From: G963668185 sp963668185
Lineage (GTDB): Bacteria > Chloroflexota > Dehalococcoidia > Lucifugimonadales > G963668185
Direction of reading: 5' to 3'
Length of the DNA: 64,000 bases
Assembly (NCBI GenBank): GCA_963668185.1
Contig: OY764162.1
Span: forward strand, 2,170,001-2,234,000
Within the stretch, counting starts at the first letter, position 1, and the number at the start of each line of letters is the position of its first letter. Positions 16,140 to 24,706 of this stretch are shown piece after piece. The notes under the pieces were generated by a model. The model saw nothing but the letters and a program-made list of their open reading frames with translations. It was not told the DNA's origin and did not search any database. The position numbers and the translations under genes are program-made.

Positions 16140-17324
16140 TCACACGCCCGCCAGCGACGGCATGCCTCTCAGCCGGCGCACCAGGTCGGGAAGCACGTCG
16201 AGCAGTTGGGCCGCCTCATCCTCCGTGTTCTCCCTGCCGACCGTGATCCGCAGGCTCCCCTGCGCCGCCTGCGGACTCAGCCCGATGGCAAGCAGCACGT
16301 GCGACGGCTCCAGCGATGCCGAAGAGCACGCGCTCCCGCTCGACGCCATGATCCCGGCGAAGTCCAGGCCCAGCAGCACCGGCTCCGCCTCGACTCCGTC
16401 GAACGACACGTTCACGTTGTTCGGAAGCCGCCGCGTGGCGTGGCCGTTCAGCCGCGCGCGGTCCACGCGCTCCATTATCCCGGCCGCAATCAGGTCACGC
16501 AGCTTCGAGCAGTGCGCCGCGTACGCCTCGCGTTCGATCGTCGCCAGCCGCAGCGCCTCCGCCATCCCGACGATGCCGGGCACGTTCTCAGTGCCGGAGC
16601 GCCGCTCCCGCTCCTGGCCGCCGCCCATCTGCTGCGCCTCGAACGGCGTCCTGCGCTTCACGTACAGCGCGCCCACGCCCTTCGGCCCGTAGAACTTGTG
16701 CGCCGAGAGGCTGAGCAAATCCACGCCCAGCGCCTTCGTGTCCAGGTCGAGGAAGCCCGCGCCCTGAACGGCGTCCGTGTGCACCGTGACCGTCCTCCCG
16801 CGTCGAGCCGCCTCCGCCCTGGCGGCGGCCGCGATCTCGGCGACCGGCTGAATCGTGCCGATCTCGTTGTTTGCCAGCATCACGCTGACCACCGTCGTGC
16901 GGTCCGTCATGGCCGCCGCGACGTCCTCCGGGGCCACGAGTCCGTCCCGGTCCACCGGAACGTAAGAGACGTCAAACCCCAGCCCTTCAAGCTGCTCGCA
17001 CGTATGCAGGACCGCGTGGTGCTCTATGGCGGTCGTGACGAGATGGTTGCCCTCGCGCCGCCGCGCGTACGCTCCGCCCTTGAGCGCGAGGTTGTCCGAC
17101 TCCGTCCCTCCGCTCGTGAACACGACCTCGCTGCGACGCGCGTTGAGCGCCTTTGCCACAACCTCCCTTGAGTCCTCCAGCGCCTTCCGGGCCTCCTGTG
17201 CCAGCGTGTAGATGCTGGACGGGTTGCCGAAGCTCTCCGTCAGGTACGGAACCATCGCGTCCAGGGCCTCCTGTCTCAGGCCCGTGGTGGCGGCATGGTC
17301 CATGTAAACGATTCCGTCAGCCAT
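16140..17324 (-). CDS. Cysteine desulfurase (NifS/IscS family)
   Basis: A 394-residue class V aminotransferase using PLP to take sulfur from cysteine. It opens with IVYMDHAATTGL. The PLP lysine is in LLSLSAHKFYGPKGVGALY, the His stacking on PLP is in TAIEHHAVLHTCE, and the catalytic Cys loop is SSGSACSSASLEPSHVLLA, placing it with IscS/NifS-type enzymes that have the extended Cys loop. It may supply sulfur for Fe-S clusters or thio-tRNA. No iscU or mnmA is adjacent. In a genome with tRNA-Sec such enzymes can also release selenium from selenocysteine, but nothing here proves that role. Confidence 0.9.
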   Translation of the reverse strand: MADGIVYMDHAATTGLRQEALDAMVPYLTESFGNPSSIYTLAQEARKALEDSREVVAKALNARRSEVVFTSGGTESDNLALKGGAYARRREGNHLVTTAIEHHAVLHTCEQLEGLGFDVSYVPVDRDGLVAPEDVAAAMTDRTTVVSVMLANNEIGTIQPVAEIAAAARAEAARRGRTVTVHTDAVQGAGFLDLDTKALGVDLLSLSAHKFYGPKGVGALYVKRRTPFEAQQMGGGQERERRSGTENVPGIVGMAEALRLATIEREAYAAHCSKLRDLIAAGIMERVDRARLNGHATRRLPNNVNVSFDGVEAEPVLLGLDFAGIMASSGSACSSASLEPSHVLLAIGLSPQAAQGSLRITVGRENTEDEAAQLLDVLPDLVRRLRGMPSLAGV

Positions 17325-17584
17325 GTCTGTTTGAAAGAACTCTCGTTGGAAAGGATTGATGGGCCGGCCGGTACCGGTTGTTCAGCGCCCACGAATCTTA
17401 CCATTAGCGCCGATAGCCTATCCAGAACGTCCCGCGCCCCAAACAGGCTGCGGCGCCGTGGTAAAATGCGTGGCCGGAAAAGCCGGAGCGTCCTGGTAGA
17501 GAAGCCGGCTGAAATCCTTACGAGGGTACGCAAACGTAAATGAACGTGACAACGCATGAAGTCCTCCAATAGAGAGCGCGACCG

Positions 17585-18532
17585 ATGATCGAGCTAGAAC
17601 AGGTAACGAAGTACTTCGGCAGCTATCCCGCGATCACCGACATCTCATTCAGCGTGGAGCAGGGCGAGGTGCTGGGCTTTCTCGGCCCTAACGGCGCGGG
17701 CAAGTCCACGACGATGAAGATCGTGACCGGCTTCATGCCGCCGTCCAGCGGCTCCGTGACCGTAGCAGGCTACGACATAGTCACCGAGTCGCTGAACGCC
17801 CGGCAGCACATCGGGTACCTGCCTGAGACGGTCCCCCTGTACACGGAGATGACCGTGGAAGACTACCTAGAGTTCATGGGCAGGATCCGCGGAATGTCCG
17901 GCGCGTGGATGCAGGAGCGCATCCCCGAAGCCATCGACATCTGCCGTCTGGGGGACTATCAGAGCGCGTACATCGGCAAGCTCTCGAAGGGCTTCAGGCA
18001 GCGCGTGGGCATCGCCCAGTCCATCCTCCACGATCCGGATATCCTGATCATGGATGAGCCGACCATCGGCATCGATCCGATCCAGGTCGTCGAGACACGG
18101 CAGTTGATCAAGGACCTCGGCGGCGAGCACACGCTCATCGTAAGCACCCACATCCTTCCGGAAGTGAGCATGATCTGCGAGCGCGTGATCATCATCCACG
18201 AAGGCCAGATCGTCGCCGTGGACCGGCCTGACAACCTCGCATCGAGGCTCCGTGGCGTCGAGCGAATCGAACTGGAGGTCAGGGGCCGCCGCAGCGACGT
18301 GGAGGCCGCGATAAAGGGCGTCGACGGCGTCCTCGAGGTCGAGACGCTCCCGGCGACCGGAGAGAACGGCGCCGCCACCTTCCGCGTCGACGCGCGGCAC
18401 GGCGTGGACGTGCGGGCGCAGATCGCCGCGGCGGTCGTGCGCAACAACTGGGACCTGCTCCGCCTGGAGGCGCTCGGCATGACGCTGGAGGAGATATTCC
18501 TCAGGCTCACCACAGAGGAAGTTTTCGCGTGA
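17585..18532 (+). CDS. ABC transporter ATP-binding protein, GldA-like
   Basis: A 315-residue ATPase. Walker A GFLGPNGAGKSTTMKIVTG lies at about 36-54, the Q-loop precedes YLPETVPLYTEMTVEDYL, the signature is KLSKGFRQRVGIAQ (LSKGF in place of LSGGQ, as usual in this family), and Walker B is ILIMDEPTIGIDP. A C-terminal domain of about 90 residues (IELEVRGRRSDVEAAIKGVD) is typical of GldA/DrrA-type exporters. It is the first gene of a four-gene operon with overlapping or nearly touching ends and energises the membrane partners encoded next. It begins at ATG 17585 after 260 bp without recognised genes. Confidence 0.9.
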   Translation: MIELEQVTKYFGSYPAITDISFSVEQGEVLGFLGPNGAGKSTTMKIVTGFMPPSSGSVTVAGYDIVTESLNARQHIGYLPETVPLYTEMTVEDYLEFMGRIRGMSGAWMQERIPEAIDICRLGDYQSAYIGKLSKGFRQRVGIAQSILHDPDILIMDEPTIGIDPIQVVETRQLIKDLGGEHTLIVSTHILPEVSMICERVIIIHEGQIVAVDRPDNLASRLRGVERIELEVRGRRSDVEAAIKGVDGVLEVETLPATGENGAATFRVDARHGVDVRAQIAAAVVRNNWDLLRLEALGMTLEEIFLRLTTEEVFA

Positions 18533-19242
18533 CCAACACACTCGTAATCGCGCTCAAGGAACTGAGGTCATACTTCGGCACGCCCACCGCGTACATCGTG
18601 GGCGCCATGTTCCTCATCTTCACCGGCATCTACTTCGTCAACGACGTGGTGCAAGCCTTCTCAGAGGCCGACGTACGCGGCTACATAGTCCCCGCCAGCT
18701 TCTTCTTCATCCTGCTCTCGCCGCTCCTCACCATGAGGCTGCTCGCCGAAGAGCAGAAGCTCGGCACGCTTGAACTCCTGCTCACCGCGCCCGTGCGGGA
18801 CTGGGAGGTCGTTGTCGGCAAGTATCTGGCCAGCCTCGTCATTCTCATCGTCACCGTGGCCCTCACGCTGTACTACGTCCTCCTGCTCTACTTCTTCGGA
18901 GATCCGGACACGGGGCCCGTGCTGACCGCCTACTTCGGCCTGGTGCTTTACGGCGCCGCCGCCCTCTCCGTCGGCATCCTCGCCTCATCGCTCACCAGCA
19001 ACCAGATCGTGGCCGCCGTGATCGGCATGGGCATCCTCATGCCGCTGTCCTTCACGGACGTGGTCGGCAACCGCGTTGGCGGCGTGGCGCAGGAGATCAT
19101 CAACGGGCTCTCGATGAGCGATCACTTCGACGACTTCGCCAGGGGCGTGCTCGACCTCAGCAACGTCGCATACTTCGTAAGTCTGGCAGCGGTGTTCCTG
19201 TTCCTCACAGTCAGGTCGGTGGAGACCCGGAGGTGGCGTTAG
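18529..19242 (+). CDS. ABC transporter permease, GldF-like
   Basis: A 237-residue ABC-2 type permease with six predicted transmembrane segments, starting with LVIALKELRSYFGTPTAYIV, a characteristic GldF opening (ELRSYF-x-xPxAYI). LLAEEQKLGTLELLLTAPVRDWEVVVGK is the conserved coupling motif of the family. Start GTG overlaps the ATPase stop by four bases, implying translational coupling. It forms the membrane channel with the GldG-like protein encoded next. Confidence 0.9.
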   Translation: MTNTLVIALKELRSYFGTPTAYIVGAMFLIFTGIYFVNDVVQAFSEADVRGYIVPASFFFILLSPLLTMRLLAEEQKLGTLELLLTAPVRDWEVVVGKYLASLVILIVTVALTLYYVLLLYFFGDPDTGPVLTAYFGLVLYGAAALSVGILASSLTSNQIVAAVIGMGILMPLSFTDVVGNRVGGVAQEIINGLSMSDHFDDFARGVLDLSNVAYFVSLAAVFLFLTVRSVETRRWR

Positions 19243-19243
19243 C

Positions 19244-20953
19244 ATGAGAGACCGCAGGCGCCAGGAGCGGGACCGCCGCTTCTCGGACCTCATACCTGAG
19301 TTGGGATCCCTGTCCTTCTGGAGCTACGTCTGCGCCGCGGCGGGCGTCATCGGCGTGCTCGCTGGCATTACCTTCTACCTCACCATCCCGCAGATCGAGA
19401 ACTTCTCTCTCAGCGTTCTGATCATCGGCCTGGCGCTGCTGTTTCTCGCGCTGGCCTTCTCCGCGAGGAGCGTGGCCGCCTTCCTGATCGGCAGGCAGGG
19501 ACGTTACGGCACGAACATCCTGATCATGTCGGCCGCCTTCCTCGTGATCGCCATCCTGGTCAACTTCCTGCTGTTCCGGAACACGCTGAGGGTTGACGCG
19601 ACTTCAACGCGCATCTTCACGCTCTCGCCCCAGGCCGTGAGCGTGCTCGAGAATCTCGACAGGCCCGTGCAGGCCACGCTCTTCTACGACCCTTCCAACC
19701 TGAGAGAGCAGTTCCAGGCCGAGCAGACGTCCGATCTGCTGAACGAGCTTTCGCGGCGCACCAACAGGCTCACTTACCGGCTGGAGGACCCGGAGTTGAA
19801 TCCGTCGCTAGCCAACAGATACGGCGTGGTGACATACCCGACGCTCGTGTTCGAAGACCTGACCACCAACAGGCTCCAGGAGTTGAGGTGCATCCCCAGC
19901 CCCGAGTGCACCAACTACTCCGAACAGGAGCTTATCGCCAGCATCCTCCTTGTGACAGGCCAGGAGCAGAAGAGGGTCTATTTCCTCACGGGGCACAAAG
20001 AAAAGGGCCTGTCCATAGAGGCGGGATCGACTGAGCTCGGCGACGACGGCTACGACCTTGCGATTGGCGGCATGAGGCGTGACAACTACCAGGTAAGCTT
20101 CCTGAACCTGCTGGAAACGGGCGAGATACCGGAAGACACCGCCGTGCTCGTAATCGCCGGCCCTGAGCAGGACCTCACCGCGGAAGAGAAGGAGCTGATC
20201 CTGGACTACCTCAAGCGGGGCACGGTCCGCGAGGACGGCGCCGTGGTGGGCGCGCGGCTGCTCGGCCTCTTCGACCCCCAGACGCCGGAGTCGTTCGCGG
20301 ACATGCTCACCAACTGGGGCATCGACCTTGGCTACTACCCAATCGCCGACATCTTCAGTTCCGTGGCGGAGGAGCCGCTCACGCCCATAGTCCAGCGCTC
20401 CAACCAGCAGTACATTTCGCGCGAGGACATACCGATCACAGACCAGCTTGACACCAACATATTCCCCGGCGCCACGGACGTTGGGCTCACCGTGAGCGAT
20501 CAGGTTGACGTGCCATCCTACGTCGATATCTACAGGATGATCGTCAGCACGCCCAGTTGGATGGAGACGGACCCGGAGGAGGTGCAGTTGGATCCGAACG
20601 AAGAGCAACTGAGCGTATGGTCGTACGCCACAGTCGTGCAGGCCCTCGGCACCTTCACCGAGGAGCCGGACGATCTCGGCAACCCGCCCGCCGCCAAGTT
20701 CGTCCTGTTCGGCGACTCGGACTTCGCCAAGAACCGCTTCTACGCCAGCTTCGATAACGCGGACCTGCTCCTCAACTCCGTGAACTGGCTAGCCGAAGAC
20801 TACAACCTCATCTCGATCAGGCCCAAGGTGATCCCGTACAGGGAGCTGGTCGTCACGGCGGGCGAGCGCGACTTCATAAAGTGGTCCAGTTGGTTCCTGC
20901 CGCCCGCAGTAATGGTCATCCTGGGCTTCTACGTCTGGTGGCGCAGGCGGTAG
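19244..20953 (+). CDS. GldG-like ABC transporter auxiliary protein
   Basis: A 569-residue membrane protein with about four N-terminal transmembrane helices (residues 25-115), a large soluble region (about 120-540) and one C-terminal transmembrane helix ending in WWRRR. The soluble part has the ABC_transp_aux pattern: LDRPVQATLFYDPSNLREQF, SRRTNRLTYRLEDPELNP, KRVYFLTGHKEKG and VLVIAGPEQDLTAEEKELIL. It resembles GldG of Bacteroidota gliding machinery and homologues in other phyla. It starts one base after the permease stop. In this non-Bacteroidota-like context it is more likely part of an exporter of unknown cargo than of gliding. Confidence 0.85.
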   Translation: MRDRRRQERDRRFSDLIPELGSLSFWSYVCAAAGVIGVLAGITFYLTIPQIENFSLSVLIIGLALLFLALAFSARSVAAFLIGRQGRYGTNILIMSAAFLVIAILVNFLLFRNTLRVDATSTRIFTLSPQAVSVLENLDRPVQATLFYDPSNLREQFQAEQTSDLLNELSRRTNRLTYRLEDPELNPSLANRYGVVTYPTLVFEDLTTNRLQELRCIPSPECTNYSEQELIASILLVTGQEQKRVYFLTGHKEKGLSIEAGSTELGDDGYDLAIGGMRRDNYQVSFLNLLETGEIPEDTAVLVIAGPEQDLTAEEKELILDYLKRGTVREDGAVVGARLLGLFDPQTPESFADMLTNWGIDLGYYPIADIFSSVAEEPLTPIVQRSNQQYISREDIPITDQLDTNIFPGATDVGLTVSDQVDVPSYVDIYRMIVSTPSWMETDPEEVQLDPNEEQLSVWSYATVVQALGTFTEEPDDLGNPPAAKFVLFGDSDFAKNRFYASFDNADLLLNSVNWLAEDYNLISIRPKVIPYRELVVTAGERDFIKWSSWFLPPAVMVILGFYVWWRRR

Positions 20954-20956
20954 CCC

Positions 20957-22021
20957 GTGAACGTACGCCTCACAGCAGCGCTCGTCGTCATCGCGGCCGC
21001 CGTCGTCGCGGTCGTCATCATCAACCCGTTCGCAACTGAAGAAGAACGCCTGCCGGACGCCCCCTGGTTCTACCAGGTCTCGATGGACGACATCACCGAG
21101 ATCACCGTGGAGAACGACGTCAACCACCGCAGGTTCTTCAAGAACGACGAGAACGTCTGGGTCTTCGAGGAGCCGGACAACGTGCCGGCCGACCCGCACC
21201 GCTGGGGCGGCATGACCGTGCTGCTCTCAGGCCCGAAGACGCGCCGGCTGCTCATCGACTCCCCCGAAGACGTGGGAGAGTATGGGCTGGATAGTCCCTA
21301 TACCGTCATCGACGTCAAGCTGTCGGGCGACCGTGAGATCACCGTGGAACTCGGCGACGAGACGCCGAACGGGTTCTACCGCTACGGCATGGTCACAGGC
21401 TACGACCAGCTCTACCTCATCAACGACTCGTGGGGAGACGTGCTCACGCGCCTGGCCACCGAGCCGCCGCTGCCCCCGTGGCACAAGGACCAACTGCCGG
21501 AGACGATTCTCGGCCTATCCCTGTACCGCCCCCTGGAGGGCGACGCGGAGGCGCGCGAAGAACTGCGGTTCCGCTACGACGACGACCAGTGGTGGGTGTC
21601 CGGCCCTGAAGACGTGAAGGACCGCAAGCCGGTGGACGAAGAGCGCTGGTCGGACATCGTGCCGCTGCTCAACGGCCCGCCGAACGCCTCCATCGCCGTG
21701 TACAACGTCGGCTCCGCGGGTGCTCCGTACGGCGTGTCGAATCTGTCCCGCACCGTAGAAATCCGGTACCAGAAGATATCCGAGCGCGGCACCGACTATA
21801 CCGCGAAGCTGACTTTCCGGGTGGGCGTGAAGGCGCCGGACGAGCAACGCTATTACGGCCAGATGGCGTACAGCTCCTATCCGGCGGAGCCCGTGATCTA
21901 CATTCCCGCGGACTGGACCGAGACGCTGTTCGGCCTCTTCGACGACATCCCGGTCGGCGAGGTCGCTGAGACAACCGACTCAGAGTCCGAAGACTCCGAG
22001 GCCCAGGAAGCCGCCGGCTAG
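20957..22021 (+). CDS. DUF4340-type exported protein
   Basis: A 354-residue protein with one N-terminal transmembrane anchor (LTAALVVIAAAVVAVVIINPF) and an extracytoplasmic region made of repeated beta-rich DUF4340-like units: FYQVSMDDITEITVENDVN, YGLDSPYTVIDVKLSGDREI, then ELGDETPNGFYRYG and a second unit around LRFRYDDDQWWVSGPEDV. The C-terminal 20 residues are acidic. DUF4340 genes regularly follow GldG-like genes. GTG start three bases after the GldG-like stop; last gene of the transporter operon. Confidence 0.8.
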   Translation: MNVRLTAALVVIAAAVVAVVIINPFATEEERLPDAPWFYQVSMDDITEITVENDVNHRRFFKNDENVWVFEEPDNVPADPHRWGGMTVLLSGPKTRRLLIDSPEDVGEYGLDSPYTVIDVKLSGDREITVELGDETPNGFYRYGMVTGYDQLYLINDSWGDVLTRLATEPPLPPWHKDQLPETILGLSLYRPLEGDAEAREELRFRYDDDQWWVSGPEDVKDRKPVDEERWSDIVPLLNGPPNASIAVYNVGSAGAPYGVSNLSRTVEIRYQKISERGTDYTAKLTFRVGVKAPDEQRYYGQMAYSSYPAEPVIYIPADWTETLFGLFDDIPVGEVAETTDSESEDSEAQEAAG

Positions 22022-22030
22022 AGATGCTAT

Positions 22031-23404
22031 GTGAGAGAATCCGGGACCAATCGCCGGATTTTTTCCACCGGGGCCTTTACTCTGGATACAGTTCGCAAGT
22101 CTGCCTTCGCGGGGTTGGCGACGCTGGTCGCCCTGGCGGTCTTTGCGACCGCCTGCGCCGGTGAAAGCGGGCAGGCGGAGCCGGCGCAGGCCAGGCCCAG
22201 CCCGACCGGTACCGTCGATGCCCCCGCCAATCCGGACCCCATAGACCTGGCCGCCACCGTAACGGCGATCCTGGCCCGCATCCCCCAGCCCACGCCTACG
22301 CCCGAGCCGTCGGTGTCCGACATCGTGGCGGGCCTCGTGGACGGGCTGGTCCAGATAGTCACTCCCGACGTGAGGGGCTCCGGCTTCGTGATCTCCGATG
22401 ACGGCCTCATCGTCACCAACGCGCACCTGCTGGGAGACGACGACCTGGTCATCGTCCGCTCCGTGGACGGGTGGCCGTACGCCGGGACCGTGCTGGGCAA
22501 GGACGACGACGTGGACATCGCAGTGATCGAGGTCGCGTCCCGGGGCGGCATAAGAGCGATGGCGCTGGGCGACGAGTCGGCGGTCCGGCACGGCGACGCC
22601 GTCATAGCGATGGGCTTTCCGCTGAGCGGCCACCTGGGAGAGGGCTACACGATCACCACGGGCATAGTTTCCTCGCTCCGCACGGGCGGCCCGACCGACC
22701 TGATCCAGACGGACGCGGCCATCAACGCCGGCAGCAGCGGCGGCCCGCTGGTGAACAGCGACGGGGAGGTCATCGGAGTCAACACGTCCACCATCCGGGA
22801 GTACGCCAGCGTTTCGTTCGCGATCTCCATCGGGGAGGTGAAGGACAACCTGCGCGCCCTGACGGCGGGGCGGGGCGCCGGTTCACGTGACGGCGGTGAG
22901 TCCGAATGGTACGAAAACAGGGCCTGCCGGTACTCTTTGCGCGCGCCATCCGAATGGAGGAAGACGGGAGAGGACGCCGGATGCCAACTCTACCTGCAAA
23001 GATACGACGAAGAAAACCACGTGGGAACGGTCTATATCAGGGACTACCCCCTGAACGAAGGGGAGTCGCTGGGCGAGTTCTCAGCGTGGTGGAGCAACGC
23101 CCTGATGGACCGGGCCGACGCCTGGAGCAGCTTCGACTACCTGCACTCAGAGACGTTCGCCGCGGAGCGCGACGGCGGTCGGCAGGAAGAGCACCTGATC
23201 AACTACCGGTGGCAGGAATCGGAGGAGCACTGCGTCTCCTATGCCACGGACAGGGTAACGGTCCTGGACGAGCAGCGGGTCGCGCTAGTCTTCCACGCGA
23301 GCCTGTGCGACCTGATGCCGCCGTCGGTGCTCGTCGAGATAGCGGACATGGAGTTTCAGGTCTCAGGGCCTGCGCCCGTGGGGGAGGAGACGCCCGGCCC
23401 ATAG
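22031..23404 (+). CDS. Lipoprotein trypsin-like serine protease (S1C/HtrA-like) without a PDZ domain
   Basis: A 457-residue protein. Signal peptide with lipobox VFATACAG places the lipidated Cys at about 42. A Pro/Thr spacer precedes the chymotrypsin-fold domain (about 95-290) with the complete triad: His in LIVTNAHLLG, Asp in KDDDVDIAVIEV, Ser in INAGSSGGPLVNSDGEVIGV. HtrA/DegP proteins would continue with PDZ domains. Here a different 150-residue domain follows (WYENRACRYSLRAPSEWRKT onward) with four Cys and many aromatics, resembling PsbP/lipoprotein-type beta domains; not identified. Start is GTG 22031, nine bases after the previous stop, so it may belong to the transporter operon. It probably degrades damaged proteins at the outer face of the membrane. 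Confidence 0.83.
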   Translation: MRESGTNRRIFSTGAFTLDTVRKSAFAGLATLVALAVFATACAGESGQAEPAQARPSPTGTVDAPANPDPIDLAATVTAILARIPQPTPTPEPSVSDIVAGLVDGLVQIVTPDVRGSGFVISDDGLIVTNAHLLGDDDLVIVRSVDGWPYAGTVLGKDDDVDIAVIEVASRGGIRAMALGDESAVRHGDAVIAMGFPLSGHLGEGYTITTGIVSSLRTGGPTDLIQTDAAINAGSSGGPLVNSDGEVIGVNTSTIREYASVSFAISIGEVKDNLRALTAGRGAGSRDGGESEWYENRACRYSLRAPSEWRKTGEDAGCQLYLQRYDEENHVGTVYIRDYPLNEGESLGEFSAWWSNALMDRADAWSSFDYLHSETFAAERDGGRQEEHLINYRWQESEEHCVSYATDRVTVLDEQRVALVFHASLCDLMPPSVLVEIADMEFQVSGPAPVGEETPGP

Positions 23405-23587
23405 TCTGTGCCCTTCGACAGGCTCAGGGCGAACGGGGTGGGCACCCCACGCCGCCCCTTCTGGATACCGGCCTCCGCCGGTATCTGTCAGCGAATTACC
23501 TAACATCTACAGGAATGACGATACAGGTGGGCACCGTCGAAGGTCCGACTAGCGCGATGCGAACGGAAGGGGGAGAGGTCTTCGCAG
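23405..23587. repeat. Intergenic space with family C and B repeats
   Basis: A CCTTCGACAGGCTCAGGGCG copy at about 23412-23436 is followed by the ATACCGGC-CTCC-GCCGGTAT hairpin at 23465-23484. The remainder to 23587 shows no gene. Confidence 0.75.
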
Positions 23588-23615
23588 CTACTCCACGTAG
23601 CCGTTGCGGGCGTCT
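23588..23615. repeat. Direct repeat bounding the Fic module, distal copy
   Basis: Matches 24679-24706 at 26 of 28 positions (CTACT-Y-CACGTAGCCGTTG, then CGGG-Y-GTCT). Read on the minus strand it encodes DARNGYVE-stop, the same peptide end as the hydantoinase gene (DTRNGYVK-stop). It is probably the displaced original 3' end of that gene, left after insertion of the 1.1-kb Fic segment. Confidence 0.7.
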
Positions 23616-23739
23616 GATCCAGCCGCAGCGATCGAGTTCCGCATGGACCAGGTGTGGCGGATGGCGTCCGATTTGCCCGGGAGTGACGGTGGAAATGCTA
23701 GAGACTGCCTATGGTGACTTACATATGTCCGTAGGTCAG

Positions 23740-24330
23740 CTACCCCATCAACTGGTTTGTCAGCAATTCTGACAAGAGTTGAACGATTGGCGCCAAGTTC
23801 CCTTCATCAGCTTGCTGCAATGCTTTGATGTAGCTGCTTCGCACCGGCTCAGCCCTCAACATTTCCGGCACCGTTTCCTTCCCAGGCAACAAGCCGCCCG
23901 ACTTGACACAAAGAATGTAATAGCAGACGGCTCGTGCAGTGCGTCCATTGCCATTGACAAAGGGGTGAATGTAGTTCAGTCGCCATAGCGCAATGGCAGC
24001 CAAGCTGACAGCATCCCTCAATGCCCACGCCTCATTGAGCCGATCCACATAGTCCACCATTAGTTCGCCGACCGATTCCGGCGGTGGTGGAATGAATGGA
24101 CCTACTGCTACGGGAACGTTGCGGTACTCGCCAGCTTCAGGATGCAGGCCAACGATGGCATGAAAGTTGATGGCCTTAATGAGCGAGTGGGACAACTGAA
24201 GTTGTCCCACTGACAGGTTCGCTTCGATGATGGAGTCTAAGAAGTCGTAATAGCGGAGGTAGTTTTCCGTAGCCATTTTGCGGTAGGCAGGATGCTGTTC
24301 GTCCCTGCCTACCGCGTCGTAGAGGTTCAT
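23740..24330 (-). CDS. Fic-domain protein (AMPylase-like toxin)
   Basis: A 196-residue Fic protein. The full active-site motif HPFVNGNGRTAR is at about 122-133, with the catalytic His, the phosphate-binding GNGR and the terminal Arg. The flap beta-hairpin that positions targets is EYRNVPVAVG. Helices before it include LSHSLIKAINFHAIVGLHPE. Fic enzymes usually transfer AMP from ATP to hydroxyl side chains of proteins such as gyrase subunits. No inhibitory (S/T)xxxE(G/N) motif is seen in it. It lies nine bases after a small gene that probably encodes its antitoxin. ATG at 24330 is chosen; GTG at 24336 is possible. GC content is clearly lower than the flanking genes. Confidence 0.87.
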   Translation of the reverse strand: MNLYDAVGRDEQHPAYRKMATENYLRYYDFLDSIIEANLSVGQLQLSHSLIKAINFHAIVGLHPEAGEYRNVPVAVGPFIPPPPESVGELMVDYVDRLNEAWALRDAVSLAAIALWRLNYIHPFVNGNGRTARAVCYYILCVKSGGLLPGKETVPEMLRAEPVRSSYIKALQQADEGNLAPIVQLLSELLTNQLMG

Positions 24331-24339
24331 CCGCACTTT

Positions 24340-24552
24340 CTATCCGTACCGCTTCGCTGCGACCTCCTCCACTTCTTTCTTGGTGATCGTGCTATCTGCG
24401 GGGAACATGCCCATGGCAAATGAAATGCGCTGGGCTCGCTTTTCTTCGGGCGACATATCTCTCTTGGCAGCGCGCGCCAGTTTCTTTGCAACCTCTGTCG
24501 TCTCTTCTTCGTGCTCGGCTTCCAGTTCCATCCAATTTGCGTCCTCTGACAT
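24340..24552 (-). CDS. Small acidic protein, probable Fic partner/antitoxin
   Basis: A 70-residue, mostly helical protein: an acidic N-terminal half (MELEAEHEEETTEVAKKLAR), then MSPEEKRAQRISFAMGMFP and STITKKEVEEVAAKRYG. It directly precedes the fic gene and likely shares its transcript, the usual antitoxin-toxin order. The classical inhibitory motif (S/T)xxxE(G/N) of FicT/VbhA-type antitoxins is not present, so inhibition, if any, works differently. It may simply be a co-inherited accessory protein. Confidence 0.7.
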   Translation of the reverse strand: MSEDANWMELEAEHEEETTEVAKKLARAAKRDMSPEEKRAQRISFAMGMFPADSTITKKEVEEVAAKRYG

Positions 24553-24678
24553 ATGGCACCTCCTACCGGCAGGGGTGGTCTATCATAATATGGTTGTTTG
24601 CGGTGTCAAACAGACTAGCCATCCCTTTTCGTTCAAATCATGGCACGTCTGTTCTCTGAAGGCAAGTGTTAGCATGAC

Positions 24679-24706
24679 CTACTTCACGTAGCCGTTGCGG
24701 GTGTCT
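24679..24706. repeat. Direct repeat bounding the Fic module, proximal copy within the hydantoinase 3' end
   Basis: Begins exactly at the hydantoinase stop codon and matches 23588-23615 at 26 of 28 bases. Together the two copies bracket 1.06 kb that contains only the fic pair, as an integrated element or target duplication would. Confidence 0.7.

Noticed and set aside
16140..17324. Selenocysteine lyase or dedicated selenium supply gene
   Set aside because: Sequence is typical cysteine desulfurase; proximity to tRNA-Sec alone is not evidence.
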